Part shown: positions 54,741 through 63,955 of the stretch, one piece after another
Numbering within the stretch: the stretch's first letter is position 1
Layout of the letters: every line of letters begins with the position of its first letter
Source: Gottschalkia purinilytica
GTDB lineage: Bacteria; Bacillota; Clostridia; Tissierellales; Gottschalkiaceae
Length of the DNA: 64,000 bases
Direction of reading: 5' to 3'
Assembly: GCF_001190785.1 (NCBI RefSeq)
Contig: NZ_LGSS01000003.1
Coordinates: 186,001-250,000 of the forward strand
Made by a program: the position numbers and the translations under genes
The notes under the pieces: generated by a model
The model's input: only the letters and a program-made list of their open reading frames with translations
Databases searched by the model: none
Told to the model about the DNA's origin: nothing

Positions 54741-55328
54741 TTATTTTATATCGAAATAATTATCTCCATAGATTTTTTTATAGTTTTCATAATGCTTAAG
54801 AACTTTTTCAACATACAATCTTGTTTCTTTAAAAGGTATGTTCTTTAAGTTTACCCCATCATCACTATATCTATTATCCTTAAGCCATTTAGATACATTT
54901 CCGCTTCCGGCATTATATGAAGCTATAACTAAATTCATATTATATTCAAATTGACTTCTTAATTTATTCAAGTACCAACATCCAATTCTAATGTTTACTT
55001 CTGGATTATATAATAATTCATCACTGTAGTTTTCTAACTCTATTTGTTCAGATGCCCATTGTCCTGTTTTGGGTATTATCTGCATAAGACCTCTAGCATC
55101 TTTTCTTGACTTAGCTTCATTATCAAATTTACTTTCTACTTTAATCATAGCTGCCACAAGCCATGGATCTAAGTCATATTTCTTTGAATACTTAATTATA
55201 TATTCTTCATACTTTAATGGATATATAATTTTTAATATTTTATTTTTATTACTAATTATCCCTAAAAACAATATTCCCAATAAAAGTAGTACTAAAATAG
55301 TTTTAAATCTAACCGTTATAATTTTCAA
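54741..55328 (-). CDS. SLT-family lytic transglycosylase
   Basis: 195 residues from TTG 55328, seven bases behind GGAGG. N-terminal TM/signal, then the SLT domain with catalytic Glu in AAMIKVESKFDNEAKSRKDARGLMQIIPKTG, NIRIGCWYLNKL and VIASYNAGSGNVSKWL. It cleaves glycan strands. Conserved neighbour of coaE-polA. Confidence 0.94.
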   Translation of the reverse strand: MKIITVRFKTILVLLLLGILFLGIISNKNKILKIIYPLKYEEYIIKYSKKYDLDPWLVAAMIKVESKFDNEAKSRKDARGLMQIIPKTGQWASEQIELENYSDELLYNPEVNIRIGCWYLNKLRSQFEYNMNLVIASYNAGSGNVSKWLKDNRYSDDGVNLKNIPFKETRLYVEKVLKHYENYKKIYGDNYFDIK

Positions 55329-55347
55329 TTGCACACCTCCAGCTACA

Positions 55348-55956
55348 TTAAATCCTGTCTAAAGCCTTTAATAAATTATTATACAGATAATCTATACCTT
55401 CATTATTATTTATAATTACATCAGCATATTTAACCTTTTCATCAATATGCATTTGTGCTTTCATTTTCTTTACTGCACTATTATAGTCTAGTTTATCTCT
55501 TTTCATCAATCTTTTTAGCTGAGTGTCTTCATCTGCATATACTATCCATATTTCATCAATTTTTATTCCATTTTCTAGAATACTATCTCGTATTTCTATT
55601 AATAAAGGGATGTCTAAAAATATAACATCATTTGTTTTAGAATATAGCTCTATAAGACTTTTAATCTCGTTTATTATATGGGGATGAGTTATTTTATTTA
55701 AAGTATTTCTGGCATTATCATCATTAAATATTATATGTCCTAGTCTGCTTCTGTCTATTTCCTTTTGACTGTTTAATATTTTTTCTCTAAATACTAAAAC
55801 TATTTCTTTATATGCTGGTGTCCCAATTTTAACAATATCTCTAGCTATTTGATCTGCATCTATAACTACAAATCCCTTATCTTTTATCATGTTAGAAACT
55901 GTACTTTTACCTGTAGCAATTCCTCCAGTTATTCCTATGATTTTACTTTGTATCAT
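55348..55956 (-). CDS. coaE: Dephospho-CoA kinase
   Basis: A 202-residue P-loop kinase for the last step of CoA synthesis. GITGGIATGKSTVS (P-loop), VVIDADQIARDIV, FLDIPLLIE and LKRLMKRDKLD. Its start overlaps the polA stop by 14 bases, a usual pairing. Confidence 0.96.
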   Translation of the reverse strand: MIQSKIIGITGGIATGKSTVSNMIKDKGFVVIDADQIARDIVKIGTPAYKEIVLVFREKILNSQKEIDRSRLGHIIFNDDNARNTLNKITHPHIINEIKSLIELYSKTNDVIFLDIPLLIEIRDSILENGIKIDEIWIVYADEDTQLKRLMKRDKLDYNSAVKKMKAQMHIDEKVKYADVIINNNEGIDYLYNNLLKALDRI

Positions 55957-58636
55957 ACCAACTATCTCCTGATTCCATGTCTACTTTTAAAGGCACATTT
56001 AGCTTAATAGCCCCTTCCATAAGCTCTTTAAGCAACTTCTTCACTTCGTCAATTTCATCTATAGCAGTTTCCACTATAAGCTCATCATGGACTTGAAGTA
56101 TTAACTTTGATTTTAATTTTCTTCTTTTAAGTTCTAAATAAACACTTACCATAGCTACTTTTATTATATCAGCTGCACTACCTTGTATTGGTGTATTCAT
56201 CGCTATTCTTTCTCCAAAAGCTCTAATGTTAAAGTTTCTAGAATTAAGCTCTGGTAAATATCTTCTTCTATTTAATATAGTTTCTACATATCCATTTTTC
56301 TTTCCATTTTTTATAATTAAATCCATGTATTCTTTTACTTTAGTATAATTACTAAAATAATTATCTATATATTCTTTAGCTTCTTTTCTACTTATATTTA
56401 AATCTCTAGATAATCCAAAATCACTTATTCCATATACTATTCCAAAATTCACAGCTTTTGCTCTACTTCTCATAATACTCGTTACTTCCTCTATCGGAGT
56501 TCCAAATACTTCTGATGCTGTTTTAGCGTGAATATCTTGCTCTGTAAAAAAAGCTTCTTTTAGTTTAGGATCATCAGATATATGTGCCAAAACTCTAAGC
56601 TCTATTTGAGAATAATCTGCATCGACTAAAGTATAATCTGAACTTTTAGGTATAAATACTTTCCTTATTTGCCTTCCTTCTTCAGTTTTTATAGGAATAT
56701 TTTGCAAATTAGGCTCTGTACTACTTATTCTTCCAGTAGTTGTAATAGTCTGATTAAAACTTGAATGTATTTTATTTGTAGTTCTGTCCATTACTGCTAT
56801 AAGTCCATCTACATAAGTTGACTTTAACTTAACTATTTGTCTATATTCTAATATTTTTTCAATAATTGGGTGCTCATTCAATAGTTTTTCTAAAACTTCT
56901 GCACTAGTTGAAAAACCTGTTTTAGTCTTTTTTATAACTGGTAAATTCAACTTATTAAACAGAATTTCTCCCAATTGCTTTGGTGAGTTTATATTAAATA
57001 CTTCTCCTGCTAAATCATGTATGTCATCAGTCAATTTTTCTATCTTAGAGTTGAAGTTTTTTCCAAGATCCTCTAATTGTTCTATGTCAACTGTGAAACC
57101 TCTATACTCCATATCAGCCAGTACACTTACAAGTGGAAGCTCTACATCATAAAATAATTCTTCCATATTTTGATCTTTTATCATGTTTTCAATACTACTT
57201 TTAACTTTATAAGTTACTATCAATTGAGCTACTAAAAAATTGGCTCTTTCATCTAATGAAATATCTTTAAATGTTTTCTTGTTTTTCCCGGTACCTAGTA
57301 TATCTTTTTCATTAGAGATATTTTGATTTATATACGATTTAGAAAGTATTGATATATCATAACTACTTTGGGATGGATCAATTAAGTATTGACCAATCAT
57401 GCTATCAAACTCGATCCCCTCTAAATTTATTCCATATCTTAATAGAACTAGTATTTCATGCTTAATATCATGACCTATTTTTTTTATATTTACGTTTTCT
57501 AAAATTTCTTTAAAAGTTTCTAAAAATATATTTATATTAATATCACTCTCTATAAAATCTATATAGTAGTTACTCTCGTCATCTAATTTAATTGCTATGC
57601 CTATTATGTCATCTTTAAGAGGATGACCATCGTAAATAAACTTAATATACATCTCTTGTAAAGACTTTATTTTATCTATTATTTCCTTACATTCACTTAT
57701 ATCACTCACTATATTATAGTTAATTTCAAGAGATTCTTCAGATAATTCCATATTTACATGCTCTGTATTAATTTTATTTATTAAACTTCTAAATTCTAAT
57801 TTTTTATAAAGCTCATATAGTTTTTCTGAATCTGGTTCTCTTCGTTTCATTTCCTCTAACTTAACTTCTATTGGAATATTTCTAATAATTTCTGATAGTT
57901 TTCTACTCATAAAAGCCTGATTTCTATAAGTTATAAGTTTTTCTCTTAATTTTGGTCCTTTTACATTATCGATATTGTCATATATACCTTCCATTGTTCC
58001 ATATTCTTTTAAAAGCTTAGTACCAGTTTTTTCTCCTACATCAGGTACCCCTGGAATATTATCTGATTTATCTCCCATAAGTCCTTTTAGATCTATAAAC
58101 TGCTTAGGAGTTAATTCATATCTATCTATTACAGCTTTTTCATCATATATTTCTAATTCACTTATGCCTTTTCTTGTTAAAAGAACTCTTGTACTATCAC
58201 TAGCTAACTGTAAATAATCTTTATCTCCAGATATTAATATAACCTCCATGTTATTTTCTTCGCCTATCTTAGAGAGTGTTCCAGCTAAATCGTCAGCTTC
58301 AAACCCATCAAGTTCTATTCTATTTATATTCATACTATCTAATATTTCTTTAAGCAATGGAAACTGCATAGATAGTTCACTAGGTGTCTTAGCCCTTCCA
58401 GCTTTGTAGTCTTTAAATTCAATATGTCTAAATGTAGGACTTTTTCTATCAAACACTACACTTATATAGTCTGGATTATATTCGTCTAGTACTCTATATA
58501 ACATAGTTAAAAATCCATATACTCCATTTGTATAAATATCATCTTGTGTCTTTAATGGTGGTAATGCATAAAATGCTCTATGTAATAAGCTATTTCCGTC
58601 TATTATCATTAACTTTTCATTATTCACATTTATCAC
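55943..58636 (-). CDS. polA: DNA polymerase I
   Basis: An 897-residue enzyme. The 5'-3' nuclease is at ~1-290 (LMIDGNSLLHRAFYALPP, GLMGDKSDNIPGVPDVGEKT). The middle 3'-5' exonuclease-like part at ~310-490 lacks the usual DxE pair and is likely inactive. The family A polymerase has DYSQIELRVLAHISDD, RSRAKAVNFGIVYGISDFGLS and LILQVHDELIVE. It repairs and matures Okazaki fragments. Confidence 0.97.
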   Translation of the reverse strand: MINVNNEKLMIIDGNSLLHRAFYALPPLKTQDDIYTNGVYGFLTMLYRVLDEYNPDYISVVFDRKSPTFRHIEFKDYKAGRAKTPSELSMQFPLLKEILDSMNINRIELDGFEADDLAGTLSKIGEENNMEVILISGDKDYLQLASDSTRVLLTRKGISELEIYDEKAVIDRYELTPKQFIDLKGLMGDKSDNIPGVPDVGEKTGTKLLKEYGTMEGIYDNIDNVKGPKLREKLITYRNQAFMSRKLSEIIRNIPIEVKLEEMKRREPDSEKLYELYKKLEFRSLINKINTEHVNMELSEESLEINYNIVSDISECKEIIDKIKSLQEMYIKFIYDGHPLKDDIIGIAIKLDDESNYYIDFIESDININIFLETFKEILENVNIKKIGHDIKHEILVLLRYGINLEGIEFDSMIGQYLIDPSQSSYDISILSKSYINQNISNEKDILGTGKNKKTFKDISLDERANFLVAQLIVTYKVKSSIENMIKDQNMEELFYDVELPLVSVLADMEYRGFTVDIEQLEDLGKNFNSKIEKLTDDIHDLAGEVFNINSPKQLGEILFNKLNLPVIKKTKTGFSTSAEVLEKLLNEHPIIEKILEYRQIVKLKSTYVDGLIAVMDRTTNKIHSSFNQTITTTGRISSTEPNLQNIPIKTEEGRQIRKVFIPKSSDYTLVDADYSQIELRVLAHISDDPKLKEAFFTEQDIHAKTASEVFGTPIEEVTSIMRSRAKAVNFGIVYGISDFGLSRDLNISRKEAKEYIDNYFSNYTKVKEYMDLIIKNGKKNGYVETILNRRRYLPELNSRNFNIRAFGERIAMNTPIQGSAADIIKVAMVSVYLELKRRKLKSKLILQVHDELIVETAIDEIDEVKKLLKELMEGAIKLNVPLKVDMESGDSWYDTK

Positions 58637-58943
58637 TCCTTAAAACTTATACATCTAAGCCAATACATTTAGTTAATTAAAAATAATTATTGGCTTTTGT
58701 GTATATGTTTTAGTATATATTAAAAGGTATTTCGAGTAAACAAAAAAGCCTCAAAACTTACGGTCTAAAATATCCCAAAATATATTAAGTAAATTTCTTT
58801 ACAATTGATATAGTTTTTTTATATTAAAAATTCATTATTTGTATAGTTTCCAAAATACATGTAATCTAAATATATTTAATATTTAATATTTAATATTGAT
58901 TTTTTTAAAAATTTATGATAATATAATTTAGTGGATTTAATAA
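58637..58943. other. Intergenic region between polA and tRNA-Leu(CAA)
   Basis: About 300 AT-rich bases. It would hold the polA promoter (minus) and the tRNA promoter (plus; TATAAT at 58922-58927 region is a reasonable -10). A run of repeated AATATTTAAT units lies near 58875-58905. No gene is seen. Confidence 0.4.
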
Positions 58944-59029
58944 GCCGAAGTGGTGGAACGGCAGACACGACGGACTCAAAATCCGTTGGTAGCAATACCG
59001 TGTGGGTTCAAATCCCACCTTCGGCACCA
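58944..59029 (+). tRNA. tRNA-Leu (anticodon CAA)
   Basis: 86 bases with encoded CCA. Acceptor GCCGAAG/CTTCGGC, anticodon loop CTCAAAA between CGGA and TCCG, long variable arm TTGGTAGCAATACCGTG, T arm GTGGGTTCAAATCCCAC. It borders a prophage-like scar on its 3' side, the usual side for integration. The tRNA itself is intact. Confidence 0.95.
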
Positions 59030-59047
59030 AGTTATTTAGCTATATAG

Positions 59048-59082
59048 GACATTTTAGATATAAAATCTAAAATGTCTTTTTT
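59048..59082 (+). terminator. Terminator of tRNA-Leu(CAA)
   Basis: GACATTTTAGAT (59048-59059) and ATCTAAAATGTC (59065-59076) pair perfectly around a 5-base loop, followed by six T. Confidence 0.85.
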
Positions 59083-59328
59083 ATGTTTTTGGTCAACAAA
59101 TGGTCAACACTTAGATAATGTTAATTAATTTTCTTTAACAATACTTAACTTTAAATGCATTAATTTTAAAAATAAATTATCGTGTTTCTACATTAATATA
59201 TGTATATATAAATTATTTTATAAAATTATTAAATATAGGTCCTTAAAATTAAAAAGAAACAGAAGTTAGCCTTATTTTAACTATTATTAACTGTCCATTT
59301 ATATTAAGGGTAAGAAAAAACAACACTC
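59083..59328. other. Gap at the left end of the prophage-like scar
   Basis: Directly behind the tRNA terminator lie two close copies of GGTCAAC (59091-59097 and 59103-59109), a motif I associate with sequence next to integrase sites. The remainder is AT-rich without frames. No integrase gene is left and no second copy of the tRNA 3' end occurs to the right within the window. Confidence 0.35.
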
Positions 59329-59890
59329 TTAAAATTCAAGATAAGCAGTTTTATTTGCTTCTGCGTGATGTTTTCCATGTATAGTTAACTCTATCTCAAA
59401 ATTTTCTCTTTTTCTTTCTACTATAAAATTTTTATCAGCTTCTTGACCTTTAGAAACATTTTATTACATCCCCATCTTCTATTATTGCTTGTTCTCTGAC
59501 TTTTACCTATTATCCTCACTAAGTATTCTGCATTATCTTCCATAAAATAAAAACTATATTTAACATAATTAGGAGTAGGCTCTTGAGTTACTTCTAATCT
59601 TGTGAATATAGATTCTTGTATTTGTCATAAAGAGTTATTAATGGTTCTAGTTCAAAATAATAATATACTGTAGCAAGTTTTTAAAATTCCTTATATACTC
59701 CTGGTCCGATAAATTCTTCTGTAACAGAAAACCTCTCTTAGTCTAATTCCCAAGTCTTCTATCTCATTTAAGTGTGTATATGGATAATGATGTATGACTA
59801 TACTCCTTTCATCAGTAATAGAATATGACTCAAGATTTACTGTCCAAGTATAATTTTTTATACTTAAGTGGAGGTAATAGCATATAAACA
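59329..59890 (-). pseudogene. Decayed phage tail/baseplate-type gene
   Basis: Pieces of one protein are spread over the three minus frames. They include NYTWTVNLESYSITDERSI and IHHYPYTHLNEIEDLG (59700-59870), then FSVTEEFIGPGVYKEF after a shift, LEVTQEPTPNYVKYSFYFME, and a last piece HGKHHAEANKTAYLEF ending at TAA 59329. Frame breaks lie partly in A/T runs. The string recalls XkdP/circularisation-type phage tail proteins, but the family assignment is uncertain. It is a dead gene of a prophage remnant. Confidence 0.65.
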
Positions 59891-60106
59891 CCCTCTTTTT
59901 TAATTTAAACTTAATAAAAAGAAAAAAGATTACATTTTCAGTAATCCTTTTTCTTTTTTATCTTCTTAAATCTTAATAGTATTTATGATGTTCTTGTCCA
60001 AGTTTCGTTATTATCTTCTTTTCTATCAATTAGTTCATCTTCAATTATATTTGATTCTTTTATAATAAAAAATAAAAGTCAATGTTACTTGTATAAATTC
60101 TAGTTT

Positions 60107-60667
60107 TTATTGAAGCTTTTCTATGTAACTACCAGCTATAACTATAGTATTAGTATATCCTCCATCGGTATTTTCAAATCCTCCTATTCCTAGAGGTAAT
60201 CCTATTACACTAATTTTATCTTCCTTGAAGATATCTTTTAGTTCTCCTAAATATAAAATTTCATAACTTTGCATATTATCATCTGCAACATGTAATATAG
60301 TTGCTTTATTACCTTCTTCTATTTCTTCTTCTTGTACATCTATAACGTATCCTTCAAATTTAATTATTGATTTATAGTATTGTTTTATATTTTTATTAAT
60401 ATGCTTATAAGTTATAGAGTTATCTACAAGTTTAGATACCTCTTCCTTATTATTTGTAGGAAATAAATTATTATTATCCTCTATAAATTTACTTGAATCA
60501 TCTGATAGTTCTAACTCATTTTCCATATCGTTTATCCAAAAGTCATATATACTAACTTTCTCATTTTGATATTCTTCATTATTTTCATTAGAACTATTGA
60601 TACTTCCAGAAGAACATCCAGTAATAAATAGTATTGAAACAAGTATAATTGCTAATATTTTTTTCAA
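60107..60667 (-). CDS. Putative lipoprotein of unknown function
   Basis: 186 residues from TTG 60667, behind AGGGGG. Signal peptide with lipobox LFITGCSSG (Cys ~18). An acidic, Asn-rich linker, then an OB-like strand-rich part with YYKSIIKFEGYVIDVQEEEIEEGNKATILHVADDNMQSYEILYLGELKDIFKEDKISVIGLPLG. This region looks like a soluble single-strand-binding or DUF-type OB fold; no firm family. It may be prophage cargo, given its neighbours. Confidence 0.7.
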   Translation of the reverse strand: MKKILAIILVSILFITGCSSGSINSSNENNEEYQNEKVSIYDFWINDMENELELSDDSSKFIEDNNNLFPTNNKEEVSKLVDNSITYKHINKNIKQYYKSIIKFEGYVIDVQEEEIEEGNKATILHVADDNMQSYEILYLGELKDIFKEDKISVIGLPLGIGGFENTDGGYTNTIVIAGSYIEKLQ

Positions 60668-60950
60668 TTTCCTTACCCCCTAAAGATTGTTTATTGTATT
60701 TTATGTCATTTATATAAAATATTATCATTAAATTCTATTTTTTTCAATATATTTCTATCTAATCTTCTTGCGCTTCTTCCTAATACTTCAAAATATCACA
60801 TTTTATTAATTATCTTGCTGCTTACTAAAAATCCTTATGTCATATCTTTTCAAATTACGTATTCTTCATACTATATCACACGTCTAATTATAGTGTAGCT
60901 TATATTAAATATAATAATAATTGATGATATATAGGTTTACAGTCTATAAA
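60668..60950. other. Intergenic region
   Basis: Slightly under 300 bases between the lipoprotein gene and the ymaF remnant. Nothing is recognised beyond AT-rich spacer. Confidence 0.3.
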
Positions 60951-61340
60951 TAAGGATGTGGAACTTTAGAGTATAAAGTAAACATAGATAGATGTGGTCA
61001 TTGCTCTCCAAAGCATAATGAAGATGAAGGACAATCTCACGTTCATGAATTCTTAGGTAGCACTAAATTAGGGGAAGGATGAAAAGGCCGTTACAATTAT
61101 CGTTCTGCAAGAGTTACAAATGAAGCTATACATTTACTAGGTGGCAGTCATAATCATGCTCTATTGACTAACACTGATTTCTTTATAAATCATCATGAGA
61201 TTGAAACCGAAACTGGTCCAGCTATTGATGTAGGAAATGGAAAACACATTCATTTTGTTAAAGCTAGAACAACTATAGATGACAGTCATTTTCATGAAAT
61301 TGTGCTTGTAACTTTAATCGAAGTCCTATTTCTTAGATAA
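60951..61340 (+). pseudogene. YmaF-family protein, no start codon and in-frame TGA
   Basis: The frame reads YKVNIDRCGHCSPKHNEDEG, then SHVHEFLGSTKLGEG-TGA-KGRYNYRSARVTNEAIH, then GGSHNHALLTNTDFFINHHEIETETGPAIDVGNGKHIHFVKARTTIDDSHFHEIVLVTLIE, ending at TAA near 61339. This is the His-rich YmaF pattern. A TAA at 60951-60953 precedes it with no ATG/GTG/TTG start in frame, a TGA (61079-61081) interrupts it, and the usual HNHRFAG is worn to YNYRSAR. These point to decay. Selenocysteine at the TGA is possible in principle but poorly supported. Confidence 0.7.
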
Positions 61341-61461
61341 TTTTGGGCAATTTATCTTACGCTTATTAGCTAAGACAAATTGCCACTACTTAACTTCTAT
61401 AAAATAGCTCATGATTTTACTATACTCTCTAATTTCATTTAATCATACTTATTCTAGTTTT

Positions 61462-61490
61462 TTAGTTTAATATCTTTGATATTAAACTAA
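61462..61490. other. 13-bp perfect hairpin
   Basis: TTAGTTTAATATC and GATATTAAACTAA (61462-61474 with 61478-61490) with a 3-base loop. No U-run follows on the minus strand and only ACTTTTC on the plus strand. It might be a weak terminator behind the ymaF remnant. Confidence 0.4.
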
Positions 61491-61562
61491 ACTTTTCAAG
61501 CTTAATTATTTGAGATAACAACTTGCCTCTATTACAGAAAAGCTTCCAAAATAAATAAAAAA

Positions 61563-61859
61563 TTAATCTAATTTATTCTTTTTTGCTTTTGGATCAGATA
61601 GTGCTTCATAAGCACCCATGCTTGTTATAGTTATCAAAATTGAGTTTAGTATCGTTAACATAATACCTTCTAGTCCTTTTCCAGGCTTAACAAAAATAAA
61701 AGTAAGAATTAAAGCTATTATGAATGTATAAACTCTTACAGCTGCATCATTAAATCTATTTTTAATTATACTCTTTGTAAACTGTACTATAATACCTACT
61801 GCCATTACTAGTCCTGAAAAAGTTGCTAAAAAATCTATAGTTATAAAATCACTATACAT
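61563..61859 (-). CDS. Phage holin-family protein
   Basis: A 98-residue protein with three hydrophobic segments (~12-30, 42-58, 65-85) and a charged tail DPKAKKNKLD, the form of small phage holins (FLATFSGLVMAVGIIVQFTKSIIKNRFND). A holin opens the membrane for the endolysin. It is the only intact phage-like gene left in the 59.0-61.9 kb scar; no endolysin gene is adjacent. Confidence 0.75.
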   Translation of the reverse strand: MYSDFITIDFLATFSGLVMAVGIIVQFTKSIIKNRFNDAAVRVYTFIIALILTFIFVKPGKGLEGIMLTILNSILITITSMGAYEALSDPKAKKNKLD

Positions 61860-62145
61860 ATTTTCTCACCTCTCAGTTCTATATATTATAGTCATTATTT
61901 ATTTCCTTGTCACAAAATTTTTCAATAGGTGTTATTAACTTTAATTTTTTTATATTAAAATCAATAGATCATTTTATCAATAAAGTACTAGTTATTTTAC
62001 TTTCAAATTAGTTAAATATTTTATTTTAAAGTTTAAAAAATAACTATTTTTTATTTTTATTTAACTTTTTCTTTAAATTAGTAACCTTATATAGATTTAT
62101 ATCACATAATATATAAACAATAATTCGTATATAAGGGGGAGTTTT

Positions 62146-62763
62146 ATGATAAATTCAAAAAAAATACCCTTGTTTATTATAGTTTCAATGTTCTTGATTT
62201 CTATTATTTCACTACCATTTATTCCAGAAAAGATATCAATAACTTGGAACTATTTAGGCAAATCTGATATATATAATTCAAAGTATGAACTTCTGCTATT
62301 ATTTCCAACTTTTATGACTGTGTTTTATTCTTTATCCTCTTTTATAGAAAAAAACTTAAAGAATAATAAGCTTTTTTTTAGTATCGCTATCAATATTCTA
62401 AATCTTTACTTTTCTATAATATTCTTATTCATACATCTACACTCTGTTTTAAATGCTTTGAGCATAAAAGTAAATGTCTATTCTTTACTATCTATACCTA
62501 TTTCTATTATCCTATTTCATATAGGATATAACTTAAAAAACAATAAATTCATTTTAGTTTATATTATCAATATGAATATTTCTTTTATTAGCAAAAAAAC
62601 GCTTTTTAATTTGCTAGAAATACATTCTAATTTTTTTAAGCTATATAGTATTTTAGTAGCTTTGGGCATTATTTTACCTGAATACTTTCTATATATAGTT
62701 TTATGGCCTTTAGGAGTGTTATTCATAATCTCAATTCTTTGTATATATCGTAATTATATTTAA
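62146..62763 (+). CDS. DUF1648/SdpI-like membrane protein
   Basis: A 205-residue, about six-TM protein. The opening loop LPFIPEKISITWNYLGKSDIYNSKYELLLLFPTFMTVFYSL has the DUF1648 layout (P-x3-I-x-W-N-x2-G-x2-D), found in SdpI-type immunity and membrane proteins. SD AAGGGGGGAG precedes ATG. Lies alone between the phage scar and the LysR gene. A role in resistance to membrane-active peptides is possible, not shown. Confidence 0.75.
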   Translation: MINSKKIPLFIIVSMFLISIISLPFIPEKISITWNYLGKSDIYNSKYELLLLFPTFMTVFYSLSSFIEKNLKNNKLFFSIAINILNLYFSIIFLFIHLHSVLNALSIKVNVYSLLSIPISIILFHIGYNLKNNKFILVYIINMNISFISKKTLFNLLEIHSNFFKLYSILVALGIILPEYFLYIVLWPLGVLFIISILCIYRNYI

Positions 62764-62924
62764 CTGACAATATAGAGCTTAATGCTCTATATTTTTCTAT
62801 TTATAGAATAATAACTTACCTTAATTAATTTATCTTCGTAATATTATAATGGTCAATTACTCACATATCTTAATAGTTGCTATTGCTAGTCTACATCCTT
62901 TGTTGTATACTTAGAGGAGAGCAT

Positions 62925-62953
62925 TTGACAAGATTGTATATATAAGGTATTTT
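62925..62953 (+). promoter_or_regulatory. Candidate promoter of the LysR gene
   Basis: TTGACA at 62925-62930, a 17-base spacer and TATTTT at 62948-62953, about 30 bases before the TTG start. The -10 is weak. Confidence 0.4.
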
Positions 62954-62984
62954 TTAAAAATTTTTTGTAGAAAGCGGTGGTATT

Positions 62985-63905
62985 TTGGATTTCAGACAAT
63001 TAGAAACCTTTATTCAGGTAGTAAAGTTAAAGAGCTTCTCAAGAGCGGCACAAAAGTTGTATCTAACTCAACCTACTGTAACTAGCCATATACAAAACTT
63101 AGAAAATGAATTGGGAACGCTTCTACTAAATAGGTCAGGTAAAACTGTGACTCCAACAGGAGCTGGAAATCTTTTATATAAATATGCTTTGAATATAGTT
63201 AATATGAGGAATATGGCTCAATTTGATTTAGGTGTATATAAAGGAAAAATACAAGGACATTTAGAAATAAGTACTAGTTCCATCCCTCGTCACTATGTAT
63301 TACCATTTTTATTAAAAGAATTTACAAGCAAGTATCCTGATGTTACTTTTGCTATAACAGATGGTGATTCAAAAAAAGTAGCTGAAAATATTATAGAAGG
63401 TGACACTGACTTTGGCATAATCGGTGCTAAGTTCCAATCTCCGCATCTCGAATATATCGAACTAATAGAAGACACTTTATATGTAGTTGCCCCTAATAAT
63501 AGTAAATATCCTTGGAATGAATATGAAGAATTAGATATAGACTTTATTTTAAATGAAAAGCTTATATTAAGAGAGAAAGGTTCTGGTACTAGACATCTTT
63601 TCGAAAATCAACTTAAAGAAAATGATATTGACTTTGATTCTCTTAAAGTAGTTTCTTATATAGAAGATACTGAGGCAATAAAGAAATTTGTAGAATTAGG
63701 TATAGGAATAAGTTTTTTATCTGAAAGAGCAATTAAACGTGAACTTGAAATGGGTCTTTTAAAACCATTTTCAATTAAAGGATTCGATTTAAAAAGAAAG
63801 TTCTACTTTGTTTATCATAAAAAAAGACAGCTATCACCGTTAAGTCAAACTTTTAAAGATTTCGTTATTGAATACACATCTAATGAAGATTCTCCATTTA
63901 AATAA
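62985..63905 (+). CDS. LysR family transcriptional regulator
   Basis: 306 residues from TTG 62985, with GGTGG upstream. The winged HTH is at 1-60 (MDFRQLETFIQVVKLKSFSRAAQKLYLTQPTVTSHIQNLENELG), then the periplasmic-binding-like effector domain at ~90-295 (GHLEISTSSIPRHYVLPFLLKEFTSKYPDVTF, DFGIIGAK). It belongs to the CysB/CysL-like clade by eye; some clostridial members are named as selenium-metabolism-associated, which would fit the sel genes in this window, but I could not verify this. Transcribed alone with a strong terminator. Confidence 0.93.
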   Translation: MDFRQLETFIQVVKLKSFSRAAQKLYLTQPTVTSHIQNLENELGTLLLNRSGKTVTPTGAGNLLYKYALNIVNMRNMAQFDLGVYKGKIQGHLEISTSSIPRHYVLPFLLKEFTSKYPDVTFAITDGDSKKVAENIIEGDTDFGIIGAKFQSPHLEYIELIEDTLYVVAPNNSKYPWNEYEELDIDFILNEKLILREKGSGTRHLFENQLKENDIDFDSLKVVSYIEDTEAIKKFVELGIGISFLSERAIKRELEMGLLKPFSIKGFDLKRKFYFVYHKKRQLSPLSQTFKDFVIEYTSNEDSPFK

Positions 63906-63955
63906 AAAAAGCATAAAAACTGGGCAAATCCCCAGACTTTTTATGCTTTTTTTAT
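63903..63955 (+). terminator. Terminator of the LysR gene
   Basis: A long stem AAAAAAAGCATAAAAA / TTTTTATGCTTTTTTT with an inner CTGGG/CCCAG stem, ending in seven T. Confidence 0.85.

Noticed and set aside
54117-54848. Two plus-strand frames over the nicotinate phosphoribosyltransferase and lytic transglycosylase genes
   Set aside because: Antisense to well-conserved enzymes, with no SD or recognisable domain.
61462-61490. Intrinsic terminator of the holin gene
   Set aside because: On the minus strand the stem is followed by A residues, not T, so it cannot serve the holin transcript as a standard terminator.
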